DNA of 64,000 bases from Monoglobus sp964617455 (GTDB taxonomy: Bacteria > Bacillota > Clostridia > Monoglobales > Monoglobaceae). Under the pieces are notes generated by a model, which ran no database searches, was not told where the DNA came from, and was given only the letters and a program-made list of their open reading frames with translations. Made by a program: the position numbers and the translations under genes. Positions 1 through 7,805 of the stretch are shown here, one piece after another (the first letter of the stretch is position 1; every line of letters starts with the position of its first letter). The stretch spans positions 32,828 to 96,827 of the forward strand of contig CAZTYF010000006.1 in assembly GCA_964617455.1 (NCBI GenBank), written 5' to 3'.

Positions 1-79
1 ACAAGCAAAGTGGAAACCCTCGAAGTGGGATAAATATTGAGCTTTATGCATTCCCGAAGGATGCGAAAAGGATATTTGG

Positions 80-116
80 GCCCCCGAGAGAATTTTCTCT
101 CAGGGGCTCTTTTATC
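80..116 (+). terminator. Rho-independent terminator of an upstream gene
   Basis: A GC-rich stem (GCCCCC-GAGAGAA paired with TTCTCTC-A-GGGGC) is followed by CTCTTTTAT. It ends transcription from a gene that lies mostly or wholly left of the window. Bases 1-78 are too short to identify any coding tail. Confidence 0.75.
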
Positions 117-119
117 GTG

Positions 120-148
120 TTGACTTTGTTTGGGTTTTGTTATATAAT
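120..148 (+). promoter_or_regulatory. Sigma-A promoter for murJ operon
   Basis: TTGACT at 120-125 and TATAAT at 143-148 are separated by exactly 17 bp. It lies 44 bp before the murJ start and directly after the upstream terminator, so it is the likely promoter of the five-gene envelope operon ending at about 5.9 kb. Confidence 0.8.
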
Positions 149-191
149 ACCCTAAGAGTAATTTCACAGAAAGACAAACGGGAGAATACAT

Positions 192-1754
192 ATGTCGGAG
201 AACAAGGGCGGAAAAGCCGCGCGGTCAATCGGAATTATGGCAGTGCTTATTATGCTTGCCAAGCTTATGGGCCTATTGCGGGAAATGCTGATTGCCGGAA
301 TATACGGCCAAGGCTATGCCAGCGATGTTATAAACAGCGCAAGTCAGATTCCGCTGCTGTTTTTTGATATGGTTTTGGGCGTGGCGATTTTATCGACTTT
401 TGTGCCCATATACAACAAAAACTTGGAGCAAAAAGGCAGGGAGGCCGCCGACGCCTTTGCCAACAATTTCATTACCATCGTGGGCTCCGTGGCAGTGCTG
501 GCCGCGATTTTGGGCGCCGTGTTTGCGGAACCCATAGTGAGGCTGATGGTGCATGGTTATGCCGACACCCCCGGCAAGGTTGAAGAGACCGCCCGCTTGC
601 TGAGAATTTTGTTCCCGTCGATTGCATTCACTGCGGTGGCCTATGTGGTGGTGGGAATTCTTCAGTCCCACGGTCAGTTCACAGTCCCCTCTCTCATCAG
701 CGTTGTTTCAAACGGCGTAATGATTGCCTACCTCATAATATTCGGGGATAAAATGGGCCTTACGGGCGTGGCCGTATCCATGCTCGTCGCTTGGGCATTG
801 CAGCTGTTTTTTCAGATTCCCTGGCTCCTAAAGACCGGATACCGATACAGGCCCCGGTGGAATTTCAGAGACGGCAATATGAAGGAGGTTGCCCTGTTGG
901 CTCTCCCGGTGTTGGTAAGCTCCTGGGTTCAGCCCCTGTGCAATGTCATCAATATGTCCTTTGGATCGGGGCTGGGAGACGGTGCAGTATCGGCTCTCAA
1001 TTGGGCGAACAAGATATATATAATCATGGTCGGGGTTTTTGCCTATGCCATAACCAACTTCATATTTCCCCGGCTGTCCCGCTTGGGTGCGGGGGGCAAC
1101 ACCGAGGAGTTTGCGGAAACCACTCGAACATCGGTGGGCTGGATTGTGTTCATCATAACGATTGTATCGGCTCTTTTTTTGGCCCTCAGCGACCCTATTA
1201 TAAAGGTCGTCTTTGAGAGGGGCGCCTTCACCGCCGAAAATACCCGAATCACTGCCTCGGCACTGTTTTTCTATTCCTTTGGCATGGTGGGATATTCCGT
1301 TTGCGAGGTTCTCAACAAGAGCTTCTATGCCATACAAGACGGCAAAACCCCCATGTTTACTTCCATTTTCGGGGTTGTTGTGAATATCGGATGCGCCGCT
1401 CTGTTCGTCCTTGCTTTGGGGCTGGGAATAAACGGCCTGGCCTTGGCAAGTGCGATAAGCTCAACGGCAATCGCTTTGGCCCTTATGATTATGATAAACC
1501 GCAGAAGGCCCGGTGTCATAAACCGAGAATTCATTGTCAATATGCTAAAGACACTAATCTGCGGCGCCGCTGCCTTTGCTGTGGCAAAACTGATGTATAT
1601 ACCGGCGGATATGCTGCCCGGGTCCGGTTTGGTGATGACTTTGATAAAACTGTGCATAGCGGCAGTTCCCGCCTGCGGGGTATATGCCCTTTTGTCGGGC
1701 GTGCTGAAAATCAAAGAATTCAAAACCGCCCTTGCTTTGATAAAGAAAAAATAG
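192..1754 (+). CDS. murJ: Lipid II flippase MurJ (MviN family)
   Basis: The 520-residue protein is a polytopic membrane protein with about 14 hydrophobic segments and the usual length of MurJ. The N-terminal stretch with MGLLREMLIAGIYG matches the conserved first helix and loop (LG..RE...A..FG) of MurJ/MviN. It moves lipid-linked peptidoglycan or polysaccharide precursors across the cytoplasmic membrane. The ATG is preceded by GGGAGA at good spacing. It is first in an operon with a polymerase/ligase and a glycosyltransferase, so it may serve a secondary cell-wall polysaccharide rather than, or as well as, lipid II. A second MOP-superfamily flippase lies at 26 kb. Confidence 0.88.
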   Translation: MSENKGGKAARSIGIMAVLIMLAKLMGLLREMLIAGIYGQGYASDVINSASQIPLLFFDMVLGVAILSTFVPIYNKNLEQKGREAADAFANNFITIVGSVAVLAAILGAVFAEPIVRLMVHGYADTPGKVEETARLLRILFPSIAFTAVAYVVVGILQSHGQFTVPSLISVVSNGVMIAYLIIFGDKMGLTGVAVSMLVAWALQLFFQIPWLLKTGYRYRPRWNFRDGNMKEVALLALPVLVSSWVQPLCNVINMSFGSGLGDGAVSALNWANKIYIIMVGVFAYAITNFIFPRLSRLGAGGNTEEFAETTRTSVGWIVFIITIVSALFLALSDPIIKVVFERGAFTAENTRITASALFFYSFGMVGYSVCEVLNKSFYAIQDGKTPMFTSIFGVVVNIGCAALFVLALGLGINGLALASAISSTAIALALMIMINRRRPGVINREFIVNMLKTLICGAAAFAVAKLMYIPADMLPGSGLVMTLIKLCIAAVPACGVYALLSGVLKIKEFKTALALIKKK

Positions 1755-1817
1755 GACCTCTCCCTTTGAGAAGAGGTATGGGGAATTTCGACCGTCCGTA
1801 GGAGAAAGGATTGCATT

Positions 1818-3710
1818 ATGAAGGAAATGGGATATTTTCAAGCTGCCTGGATGTATATTTGGGGACTCATAAAGCAGAGTTTTATATATAAGCTGCTGAC
1901 CAAAATATACGGCGGCATTTCCGGGGCGTGGCAGCGCTCCCGAATTACCGGCTTTTTCAGAAAGGAGCATTTTTCCGAAGAGGCACTGAAAAACAGCGTG
2001 GCGGGAAGGATTTTGGGCTGCCCCTTCACTTTCCTGACATGGCTGCAAAGGAAGATTGGAACAGCCCTGTCCGAAAAAACAGAGACAAGCCGCTTGGTTC
2101 GCCTTGCCAACATCTATTTGCACAATCTGTTGGGTCTCAACACCCGTTTTATGGGTGCTCTTGTTCTGTTTACGGCAATAGGCGCCTCGGCTGCGGGGCT
2201 CCTATCCGGCGGAGGAATCGGCATAATCCTCTGCGCTGCGGCGGTTATCGGTGCGGTGCTGATGGTGACGGATGTGAATCTCACCGCCTATCTCAAGGGT
2301 TCGTGGTTCGCAAAGGCCTTTTCTCATCTCACGGGCATAGATATGGACTTTGGAAAAGTCTTCAATCCCAGATACACCAAACCTGTCTCCCGTCTTTGGC
2401 TTGCGGGAATTTTGGGCCTGGTTGCAGGCCTCTCGGCCTACATTTCGCCCCTGCTGCCTCTGCTGATAATAGGCGGACTCTTCGTTCTGTTCACCATTCT
2501 TCGGGCTCCTCTTTCCGGAGTTTATTTTACGATTTTTTTGGCTCCCCTGGCGCCTACCATGGTAATGGTAGGGCTGTCCCTTTTGAGTCTGTTTTCGTTG
2601 ATTATAAAAGGAATATGCGACAAGAAATTCAAGTGGCGGTTTAACGGCATGGGATTTTTGGTTATGGGTATGTTGGTTATATACCTGATAGCCTCGATTT
2701 TCTCTTTCGCTCCCGCCAACAGTTTGAGTATATTTTTGGTCTATATGGCTTTTATGCTCTTCTATTTCGTCGTTATCAACACCCTCAAAACCCGCAAACA
2801 GCTGTTTGACGCTCTGACGCTCTTTGTACTGTCCGGAGCTTTGGTCTGCCTCTACGGTGTGGCTCAATATGTGTTCGGATGGGACACCGCCTCGGCGTGG
2901 ATGGATGAGGAGATGTTTACGGATATAAAAATGCGGGTATATTCCACCCTGGAAAATCCCAATGTTTTGGGGGAATACATACTGCTGGTGATTCCGGTTT
3001 GTGTGGGCCTTATGTGGGAGCGGAGGAAAAAACTTTCAAAGGCGCTGTATGCGGCGGTGGCGGGACTTATGTTTTTGACTTTAATATTGACCTTTTCCCG
3101 AGGCTGCTGGATTGGCTTTATAATCACGGCAGGCATCTTCATCACCTTTGTCTGCGGCAAAATGTGGGGCTTGGCGCTGATTGCCCTGCCCTTTGTGCCC
3201 ATGCTGATTCCCGAAAGCATTATCAACCGATTTGTCAGTGTGGGTGATATGACCGATTCATCCACCTCCTACAGAGTGTTTATTTGGTTCGGCACCTTCG
3301 GAATGCTGAAAGACTTTTGGGCCTCGGGCATAGGTCCCGGCACCAAGGCTTTCCAATCGGTCTATCCCTTCTATTCCTACAGCGGAGTTGTGGCCCCCCA
3401 TTCCCACAATATGTTCCTTCAGGTATTTGTGGAATCGGGCATAGTGGGCATTTCGATTTTCCTGATTTTGCTGTTTATGTTCTTCAAGAAAATGGCGTCG
3501 GGTTATCAAGCCACATCGAAAAAGGGCAGCAAGCTCGGGGCGATGATTGTGGCAATTGCTGCGGGGGTTTTGGGCTTCTGCGTTCAAGGTATGTTCGACA
3601 ACTGCTTCTATAACTACAGGGTCTTCCTTATTTTCTGGTATGTGCTGGCCTTGGGAATGGCGGCGGTGAATGTGGCCAAGGATGAGAAAAAGGCGGTGAC
3701 AGGGGCTTGA
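1818..3710 (+). CDS. O-antigen ligase/polymerase family membrane protein
   Basis: The 630-residue protein has an N-terminal cytoplasmic region of about 95 residues, then roughly a dozen hydrophobic helices. The C-terminal half shows the WaaL/Wzy-C pattern: an extracellular loop with a conserved RV-SxxENPNxLGEYI-like segment near residue 375, TFSRGCWIG near 435, and a PHSHNMFLQ segment near residue 530. Such proteins polymerise or transfer lipid-linked glycans outside the membrane. The start follows AGGAGAAAGG. Its stop codon overlaps the TTG start of the next gene, so it is translationally coupled to the glycosyltransferase. The substrate cannot be told from sequence. Confidence 0.85.
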   Translation: MKEMGYFQAAWMYIWGLIKQSFIYKLLTKIYGGISGAWQRSRITGFFRKEHFSEEALKNSVAGRILGCPFTFLTWLQRKIGTALSEKTETSRLVRLANIYLHNLLGLNTRFMGALVLFTAIGASAAGLLSGGGIGIILCAAAVIGAVLMVTDVNLTAYLKGSWFAKAFSHLTGIDMDFGKVFNPRYTKPVSRLWLAGILGLVAGLSAYISPLLPLLIIGGLFVLFTILRAPLSGVYFTIFLAPLAPTMVMVGLSLLSLFSLIIKGICDKKFKWRFNGMGFLVMGMLVIYLIASIFSFAPANSLSIFLVYMAFMLFYFVVINTLKTRKQLFDALTLFVLSGALVCLYGVAQYVFGWDTASAWMDEEMFTDIKMRVYSTLENPNVLGEYILLVIPVCVGLMWERRKKLSKALYAAVAGLMFLTLILTFSRGCWIGFIITAGIFITFVCGKMWGLALIALPFVPMLIPESIINRFVSVGDMTDSSTSYRVFIWFGTFGMLKDFWASGIGPGTKAFQSVYPFYSYSGVVAPHSHNMFLQVFVESGIVGISIFLILLFMFFKKMASGYQATSKKGSKLGAMIVAIAAGVLGFCVQGMFDNCFYNYRVFLIFWYVLALGMAAVNVAKDEKKAVTGA

Positions 3711-4825
3711 TAAAGGTTTTGGAGGTGTCCTCCGATTCAAACATCGGGGGTGCGGGAAAGTGTATTGTCACCTTCCTCAAATATTACGACCGAAGCAAAT
3801 TTCGGGTGGAGGCCGTGGTTCCCGTGGGCTCTAAGCTGCTGCCGGAAATTCGGGCCCTGGGAACGGAGGTTTATGAGCTTGACAAGCTTGCGGAATCGTC
3901 CCTGAACCTGGGTGCGGTGAGACTACTCAAAAAACTCTTCAAGGAGCTTAAGCCCGACATTGTCCACACCCACGGATGTATGTCGGCGAGGATTGCCGCA
4001 AAACTCTTGGGTATAAGGGTGGTATACACCCGCCACAGTGTGTTTGAACCTTCGAAAAAAATCTCCCAAGGCATCGGAAAAGCTATAAACGGAGCGGTGA
4101 ACAATTGGGCGGCCGACAGGATTATAGCGGTTGCGGAGGCGGCGAAGGACAACTTGGTGGCAACCGGAATATCCGAGGATAAAATAACGGTCATCCTGAA
4201 CGGCACGGAACCTCTGCGGAAATATTCCCCGGAAGAGGAAAAATCCGCAAAGGAGAATTTGGGCATTGGCCCCCGGGAAAAGGCCGTGGCCATAGTTGCG
4301 CGGCTGACGGAGGTAAAGGGCCACAAGTACTTTTTGGACTGTGCCAAAATCCTCAAGGACAGGGGAGTTGCGGCCGAATTCCTGATTGCGGGCACCGGTG
4401 ACAAGGAGGATAAAATAAGGGAGCAAATAATCTCGGAGGGCCTTTCGGATTCGGTGAAGCTTTTGGGATTTGTGGATGATGTGGAGCCTCTGATGAACGC
4501 CATGGACATTCAGGTGAACTGCTCCTTTGGAACGGAGGCCACAAGCCTGTCCCTGCTCCAGGGCATGAGCCTCGGGAAGCCTGCGGTGGTTACGGACTTT
4601 GGCGGAAACCCCGGAGTGATACGTGACGGAATTAACGGATTTTTGGTTCCTCCGAAAGACCCTGCGGCCATGGCGGACAGGATTGAAAAACTTTTGACAG
4701 ATGAGGAATTATATCGAAAAATGAGCGAAAAATGCTTTGAAATATATAACTCCGCATTCACGGCGGAAATAAATACGAAAAACACGGAAGATGTATATTG
4801 CTCGTTAATCAACGGGGAAAAATGA
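3707..4825 (+). CDS. GT4-type glycosyltransferase
   Basis: The 372-residue protein has the two Rossmann-like domains of GT-B enzymes. The N-terminal acceptor domain contains SNIGGAGKCIVTFLKYYD and a VHTHGCMSAR segment. The C-terminal donor domain has VARLTEVKGHKYFLDCA and an E-x7-E-like nucleotide-sugar site around TEATSLSLLQGMSLGKPAV. It probably adds a sugar from an NDP-sugar to a lipid-linked glycan on the cytoplasmic face. The start is a TTG at 3707 that overlaps the stop of the upstream polymerase gene by four bases (TTGA). The donor and acceptor are unknown. Confidence 0.9.
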   Translation: MIKVLEVSSDSNIGGAGKCIVTFLKYYDRSKFRVEAVVPVGSKLLPEIRALGTEVYELDKLAESSLNLGAVRLLKKLFKELKPDIVHTHGCMSARIAAKLLGIRVVYTRHSVFEPSKKISQGIGKAINGAVNNWAADRIIAVAEAAKDNLVATGISEDKITVILNGTEPLRKYSPEEEKSAKENLGIGPREKAVAIVARLTEVKGHKYFLDCAKILKDRGVAAEFLIAGTGDKEDKIREQIISEGLSDSVKLLGFVDDVEPLMNAMDIQVNCSFGTEATSLSLLQGMSLGKPAVVTDFGGNPGVIRDGINGFLVPPKDPAAMADRIEKLLTDEELYRKMSEKCFEIYNSAFTAEINTKNTEDVYCSLINGEK

Positions 4826-4844
4826 ATTAGGAGGGCATTGCAAG

Positions 4845-5330
4845 ATGAAAGCTAAATTTAACGTTATGGACTTTTTGATTATTTTGGCGGTGGTTTTGGT
4901 TGCCGCAGCCGCAGGGTATTTCTTTATTTCCTCGACGGCGGCGGACACGGATGTATCCAAGGCCGGAGGCAACAGTGTTACCGCCACGGTGGAGGTGGAG
5001 TTTGCCAAGGAGGGCAAGTTTTTAACCGAGCTCCCCAAGGTGGGCGACAATGTGACCATCGGCGAAAAGGAAAAAATGCCCGCCGTTGTAACGGGTGTCA
5101 GATATGAAAACGCCAAAGAGGTGGCCTATGATTTGGTTGACGGCGCCGCCTCCATTGAGGAAATCCCGGAACAATATGACGTATATGTGGAAATGGAAGC
5201 CGATGCGGTTGACGGAAAGGATGCAGTGACCATAAACGACAGCCCCATACGGGTGGGAGACGCCACTGCCGTCCGCACCGGAAACTGGGCGGGGTACGGA
5301 TATGTAACCCGTCTTGAGCTGAGCGAATAG
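4845..5330 (+). CDS. DUF4330 domain protein, membrane-anchored
   Basis: This 161-residue protein has one N-terminal transmembrane helix (about residues 7-28) after a short positively charged start, then an extracytoplasmic beta-rich domain. The region before the helix (FNVMDFLIILAVVLV) matches the N-terminal signature of DUF4330 proteins. The family has no assigned biochemical function, but here it is in an operon with polysaccharide assembly genes. A paralogue follows 17 bp downstream, so the two may form one complex. The start is preceded by AGGAGGG. Confidence 0.75.
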   Translation: MKAKFNVMDFLIILAVVLVAAAAGYFFISSTAADTDVSKAGGNSVTATVEVEFAKEGKFLTELPKVGDNVTIGEKEKMPAVVTGVRYENAKEVAYDLVDGAASIEEIPEQYDVYVEMEADAVDGKDAVTINDSPIRVGDATAVRTGNWAGYGYVTRLELSE

Positions 5331-5347
5331 GGAAAGGAGATATTAAG

Positions 5348-5878
5348 ATGGCTAAGAATCAAAATTCAAAATCCCAAAAGGGAAGCTTCAAAAAGACGGG
5401 CAAACTTTTCGGAGTGGTGAGCATTATAGATATCTTGGTGGTTGTGTGCATTATTGCCCTCGCCTTTGGCATATACACCCGATATACCTCGGACAGCGAC
5501 GCCAACGCCGCCTCGGAGCATTCCACATTCCAATATGTCTACAAAGTGGAGGGTGTTCGGGAATACACCTTGGAAGCTCTCAAAAAGGGCGGCCCGGTCT
5601 ATGACAGGGAGACCAAAGAATATATAGGCGATGTGGTGGGAGTCACCTCGGAGGATGCCAAAATGGAGACCAGCATGATTGACGGACGGTTTGTGGTGGT
5701 TACGGTGCCCGAGCGGTATGATGCCTATGTTACCGTTGAGGTTGACGGCAAGCACAACAGCCTGGGCCACTATACGGACGCCAACAGATATATAGGCGCA
5801 GGCCAAACCCTGAACGCTCTGAGCAAATTCTCAAACACGGAAGGCCAGATAATCGAAGTGAAAGACATCGAAAAATAA
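5348..5878 (+). CDS. DUF4330 domain protein, second copy
   Basis: The 176-residue protein has a charged N-terminus, then the DUF4330 signature (GKLFGVVSIIDILVVVCII) with a single membrane helix at about residues 25-45, and an external domain. It is the second of two tandem DUF4330 genes closing the envelope operon. Both share the order KEGGK/KKGG-E-Y(I/V)GDV-like and PE(Q/R)YD(V/A)YV segments, so they are diverged duplicates. An RBS (GGAAAGGAG) lies 9 bp before the ATG, and two hairpin terminators follow. Function unknown. Confidence 0.78.
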   Translation: MAKNQNSKSQKGSFKKTGKLFGVVSIIDILVVVCIIALAFGIYTRYTSDSDANAASEHSTFQYVYKVEGVREYTLEALKKGGPVYDRETKEYIGDVVGVTSEDAKMETSMIDGRFVVVTVPERYDAYVTVEVDGKHNSLGHYTDANRYIGAGQTLNALSKFSNTEGQIIEVKDIEK

Positions 5879-5882
5879 AACC

Positions 5883-5914
5883 GGGCAGAGGCTCTCAAAA
5901 GGGTCTCTGCCTTG
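5883..5914 (+). terminator. Hairpin at end of envelope operon
   Basis: GGCAGAG pairs with CTCTGCC across a short loop, four bases after the DUF4330 stop. The following T tract is weak, so it may act with the second hairpin. Confidence 0.5.
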
Positions 5915-5946
5915 TCGATTAAATTGATAAGACAAATGCACCATAC

Positions 5947-5981
5947 GAAAACGGAGGCAACGAACGCCTCCGTTTTCTTTA
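5947..5981 (+). terminator. Rho-independent terminator
   Basis: A perfect 12-bp stem (GAAAACGGAGGC with GCCTCCGTTTTC) has a 7-base loop and ends in TTCTTT. It is the main terminator of the murJ operon and closes it before the repeat region. Confidence 0.85.
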
Positions 5982-6180
5982 GGTGAATGGATTATATGAA
6001 AAACTTTAATTGCTATAAAGCAATTAACACAATTTTGTTCCGCCCGTGGTATAACTCCTCCCAAGGGCACAGAAGTGTTATATCCTATAATTCCCAAAAA
6101 TGCAAGGGTTTTTTGAAAGAAATTTCAAAAAATTTGTCAAATTTTCGGCATTCTCGTCGACGATCCCTACATTTGCTTGT

Positions 6181-6500
6181 TTTGCCCCGACGGGCAAAAC
6201 GAGCCAAGAGGCGCACACGTATAGGGCTCCCGCAAAGCGCCAATGAAGTGCGCTTTGCGGGAAAGAGGAGGAACCGCCGGCAAGGCGAATGTTTTCTCGC
6301 TTGCGAGAAAACGAGCTAAAAGGCGTGTTCCGACGCCGCGCCAACGAAGTGCGCTTTGTGGGAAAGAGGCGAACTCAAAGCGCACGGAGTGCGCAGGGCT
6401 CCCGCAAAGCGCCAATGAAATGCGCTTTGTGGGAAAGAGGAGGAACCGCCGGCAAGGCGACGCTTTTGCCCGACAGGGCAAAACGAGCCAAGAGGCGAAC
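6181..6500. repeat. Mosaic palindromic repeat cluster (BIME-like)
   Basis: Two alternating modules recur. Module A is a small hairpin (TTTGCCC/GGGCAAA or TTCTCGC/GCGAGAA) followed by CGAGCYAARAGGCG, at about 6181, 6293 and 6464. Module B is the hairpin GCAAAGCGC/GCGCTTTGC with flanking GGGAAAGAGG. A 65-bp copy at 6224-6288 recurs at 6396-6460 with two differences, and a partial copy lies at 6335-6366. The reading frames across it differ between copies and show no protein signature. I read it as a non-coding, possibly genome-wide, palindromic repeat. Confidence 0.75.
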
Positions 6501-6589
6501 TGCGACGATGCTCATGAAATTAAAGTATTTCAGGTTCTTAATATCGCTCTTTATTTTTGCACTAATTGTGCTGTATATGATAAAAGTGT

Positions 6590-6671
6590 ATTAAAAAATA
6601 ACAACCGCCTTTAAAGTTTCAGCTCTTTGGCGATTGTTATTTTTCTGCACTAAAGCAGCAAACCGTTCTAC
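6590..6671 (-). ncRNA. Candidate small RNA of about 80 nt
   Basis: A perfect-consensus promoter on the minus strand (TTGACA, 17 bp, TATAAT at 6678-6706) would start a transcript near 6671. The transcript would contain a small CTGC/GCAG hairpin and then a 12-of-13-bp hairpin ending in six T residues near 6590. No open reading frame with a ribosome-binding site follows on that strand. Promoter plus short structured transcript plus terminator is the layout of an independent small RNA. The target is unknown, and a leader of a lost gene is the alternative. Confidence 0.5.
6597..6646. terminator. Bidirectional terminator
   Basis: AATAACAACCGCC pairs with GGCGATTGTTATT with one mismatch. T runs follow on both strands, so it can end both the candidate small RNA or mcrBC transcript (-) and any transcript arriving from the repeats (+). 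Confidence 0.7.
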
Positions 6672-6677
6672 GTTTGG

Positions 6678-6706
6678 ATTATACTACCTATCCCTCATTT
6701 TGTCAA
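6678..6706 (-). promoter_or_regulatory. Perfect-consensus promoter facing left
   Basis: Read on the minus strand, TTGACA (6706-6701) and TATAAT (6683-6678) are 17 bp apart. It lies downstream of the mcrC stop and so does not serve mcrBC. It points at the hairpin and terminator at 6597-6646. Confidence 0.7.
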
Positions 6707-6743
6707 GGGGGATTTTTTGTATTTTGGGAGATTTTCAAAAATT

Positions 6744-7805
6744 TTATAAAGCGAAATATTCGTCCGCAATATCATCCAATTGCTTTGCAATGAGGGAAAA
6801 ATCGGTGTTCAGGTCCAGTGTGCGAACGGCGATTCGGTTGCCGCTCATGCGGTACTCCTCGTCGGGCAGGAGTGCCTCGTCGGTTTTGGCATAGAGGAGC
6901 ATTCCGGACACGGTGTGAGGCGCAGGGCCGAATTCCGCGTCCTTGTTTTTGACATAGGTGAAAATCTGATACAGATGGGCGGACCGAACAGAGGAGGCAT
7001 CGTATTGGGTTTGCATGGTGCGGGTATAGTATTTGGCGTCGATGATAAGCACCCTGTCCCTCGCCCGATTTTCCAGCATAATGTCGCTCTGCATAACGGG
7101 GAGATATGTCCCCGAGCCCTCATCCAGGGCCCAGGGAATTTGTGAGGCGTTTGCCCTGATTTCCGGGTGCTCTTTTCTGTAGTATTCAAGTATAAATTTC
7201 TCATAGAGGCGGTACATATTTCGGGCGTCTATGAAAGATGCCAATTTGTATTCTCCCCTCTCCGTTGTCAAAAGCATTCCCTCAAAGAGCAATCGGCAAA
7301 TGCCCAGGAGTGTGCGGTAGCTTTGATTGTTCCGCCCAAGAGGAATCGAGGACCATTTGATTCCCATGGGGTCGATTTCGTCCACCCGGGAAAAGAAGAG
7401 CATCTCTTTTTTCAATTCGCTCTTGTAGGTCCCGTCCACATCGCCTCTTCGCAGCAGAATCATGGCCGCGGTTTTCAGGATTTGGTTCGGGAGATTATTC
7501 TCCGACAGCTCGTCAAACTCACAGGTCACCAGCCGTTTTCTCTCCGGCAAGTTTTTGATGGTGTCAGGCATATGGATTTTTCCCCGTACCACCGACAGGG
7601 TCTCCCTTTGGGTTTTATATTCCCGAAAGAGGCCCTGTTTCAGCTGCCAACCGATCCCCTTTGAAAGAATGGCCGCAAACAGGTTGTGTATGTTTTCGAA
7701 TTCCTCCGGGGCGATTGCATCGTCATAGGATTGACTGAGGCCCACGAAGGCATAGGAGAGCATATAGTAGATGTTTTTGATGAATATACTCTTGTCCTTT
7801 GTCAT
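6744..7805 (-). CDS. mcrC: McrC-like restriction endonuclease subunit
   Basis: The 353-residue protein matches McrC-family nuclease subunits: an N-terminal beta-rich region, then a C-terminal PD-(D/E)xK-type nuclease core. The segment SDIMLENRARDRVLIIDAKY carries the expected D...DAK catalytic pattern. It would cut DNA when driven by the McrB motor. Its ATG overlaps the mcrB stop as ATGA, so the two are coupled. The pair is likely a modification-dependent (type IV-like) defence system. The DNA mark recognised cannot be told from sequence. Confidence 0.85.
   Translation of the reverse strand: MTKDKSIFIKNIYYMLSYAFVGLSQSYDDAIAPEEFENIHNLFAAILSKGIGWQLKQGLFREYKTQRETLSVVRGKIHMPDTIKNLPERKRLVTCEFDELSENNLPNQILKTAAMILLRRGDVDGTYKSELKKEMLFFSRVDEIDPMGIKWSSIPLGRNNQSYRTLLGICRLLFEGMLLTTERGEYKLASFIDARNMYRLYEKFILEYYRKEHPEIRANASQIPWALDEGSGTYLPVMQSDIMLENRARDRVLIIDAKYYTRTMQTQYDASSVRSAHLYQIFTYVKNKDAEFGPAPHTVSGMLLYAKTDEALLPDEEYRMSGNRIAVRTLDLNTDFSLIAKQLDDIADEYFAL

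Noticed and set aside
5987..6614. Several frames through 5.99-6.61 kb on both strands
   Set aside because: They are made of the hairpin repeats, differ in frame between repeat copies, are Arg/Lys- or Pro-rich and lack ribosome-binding sites.
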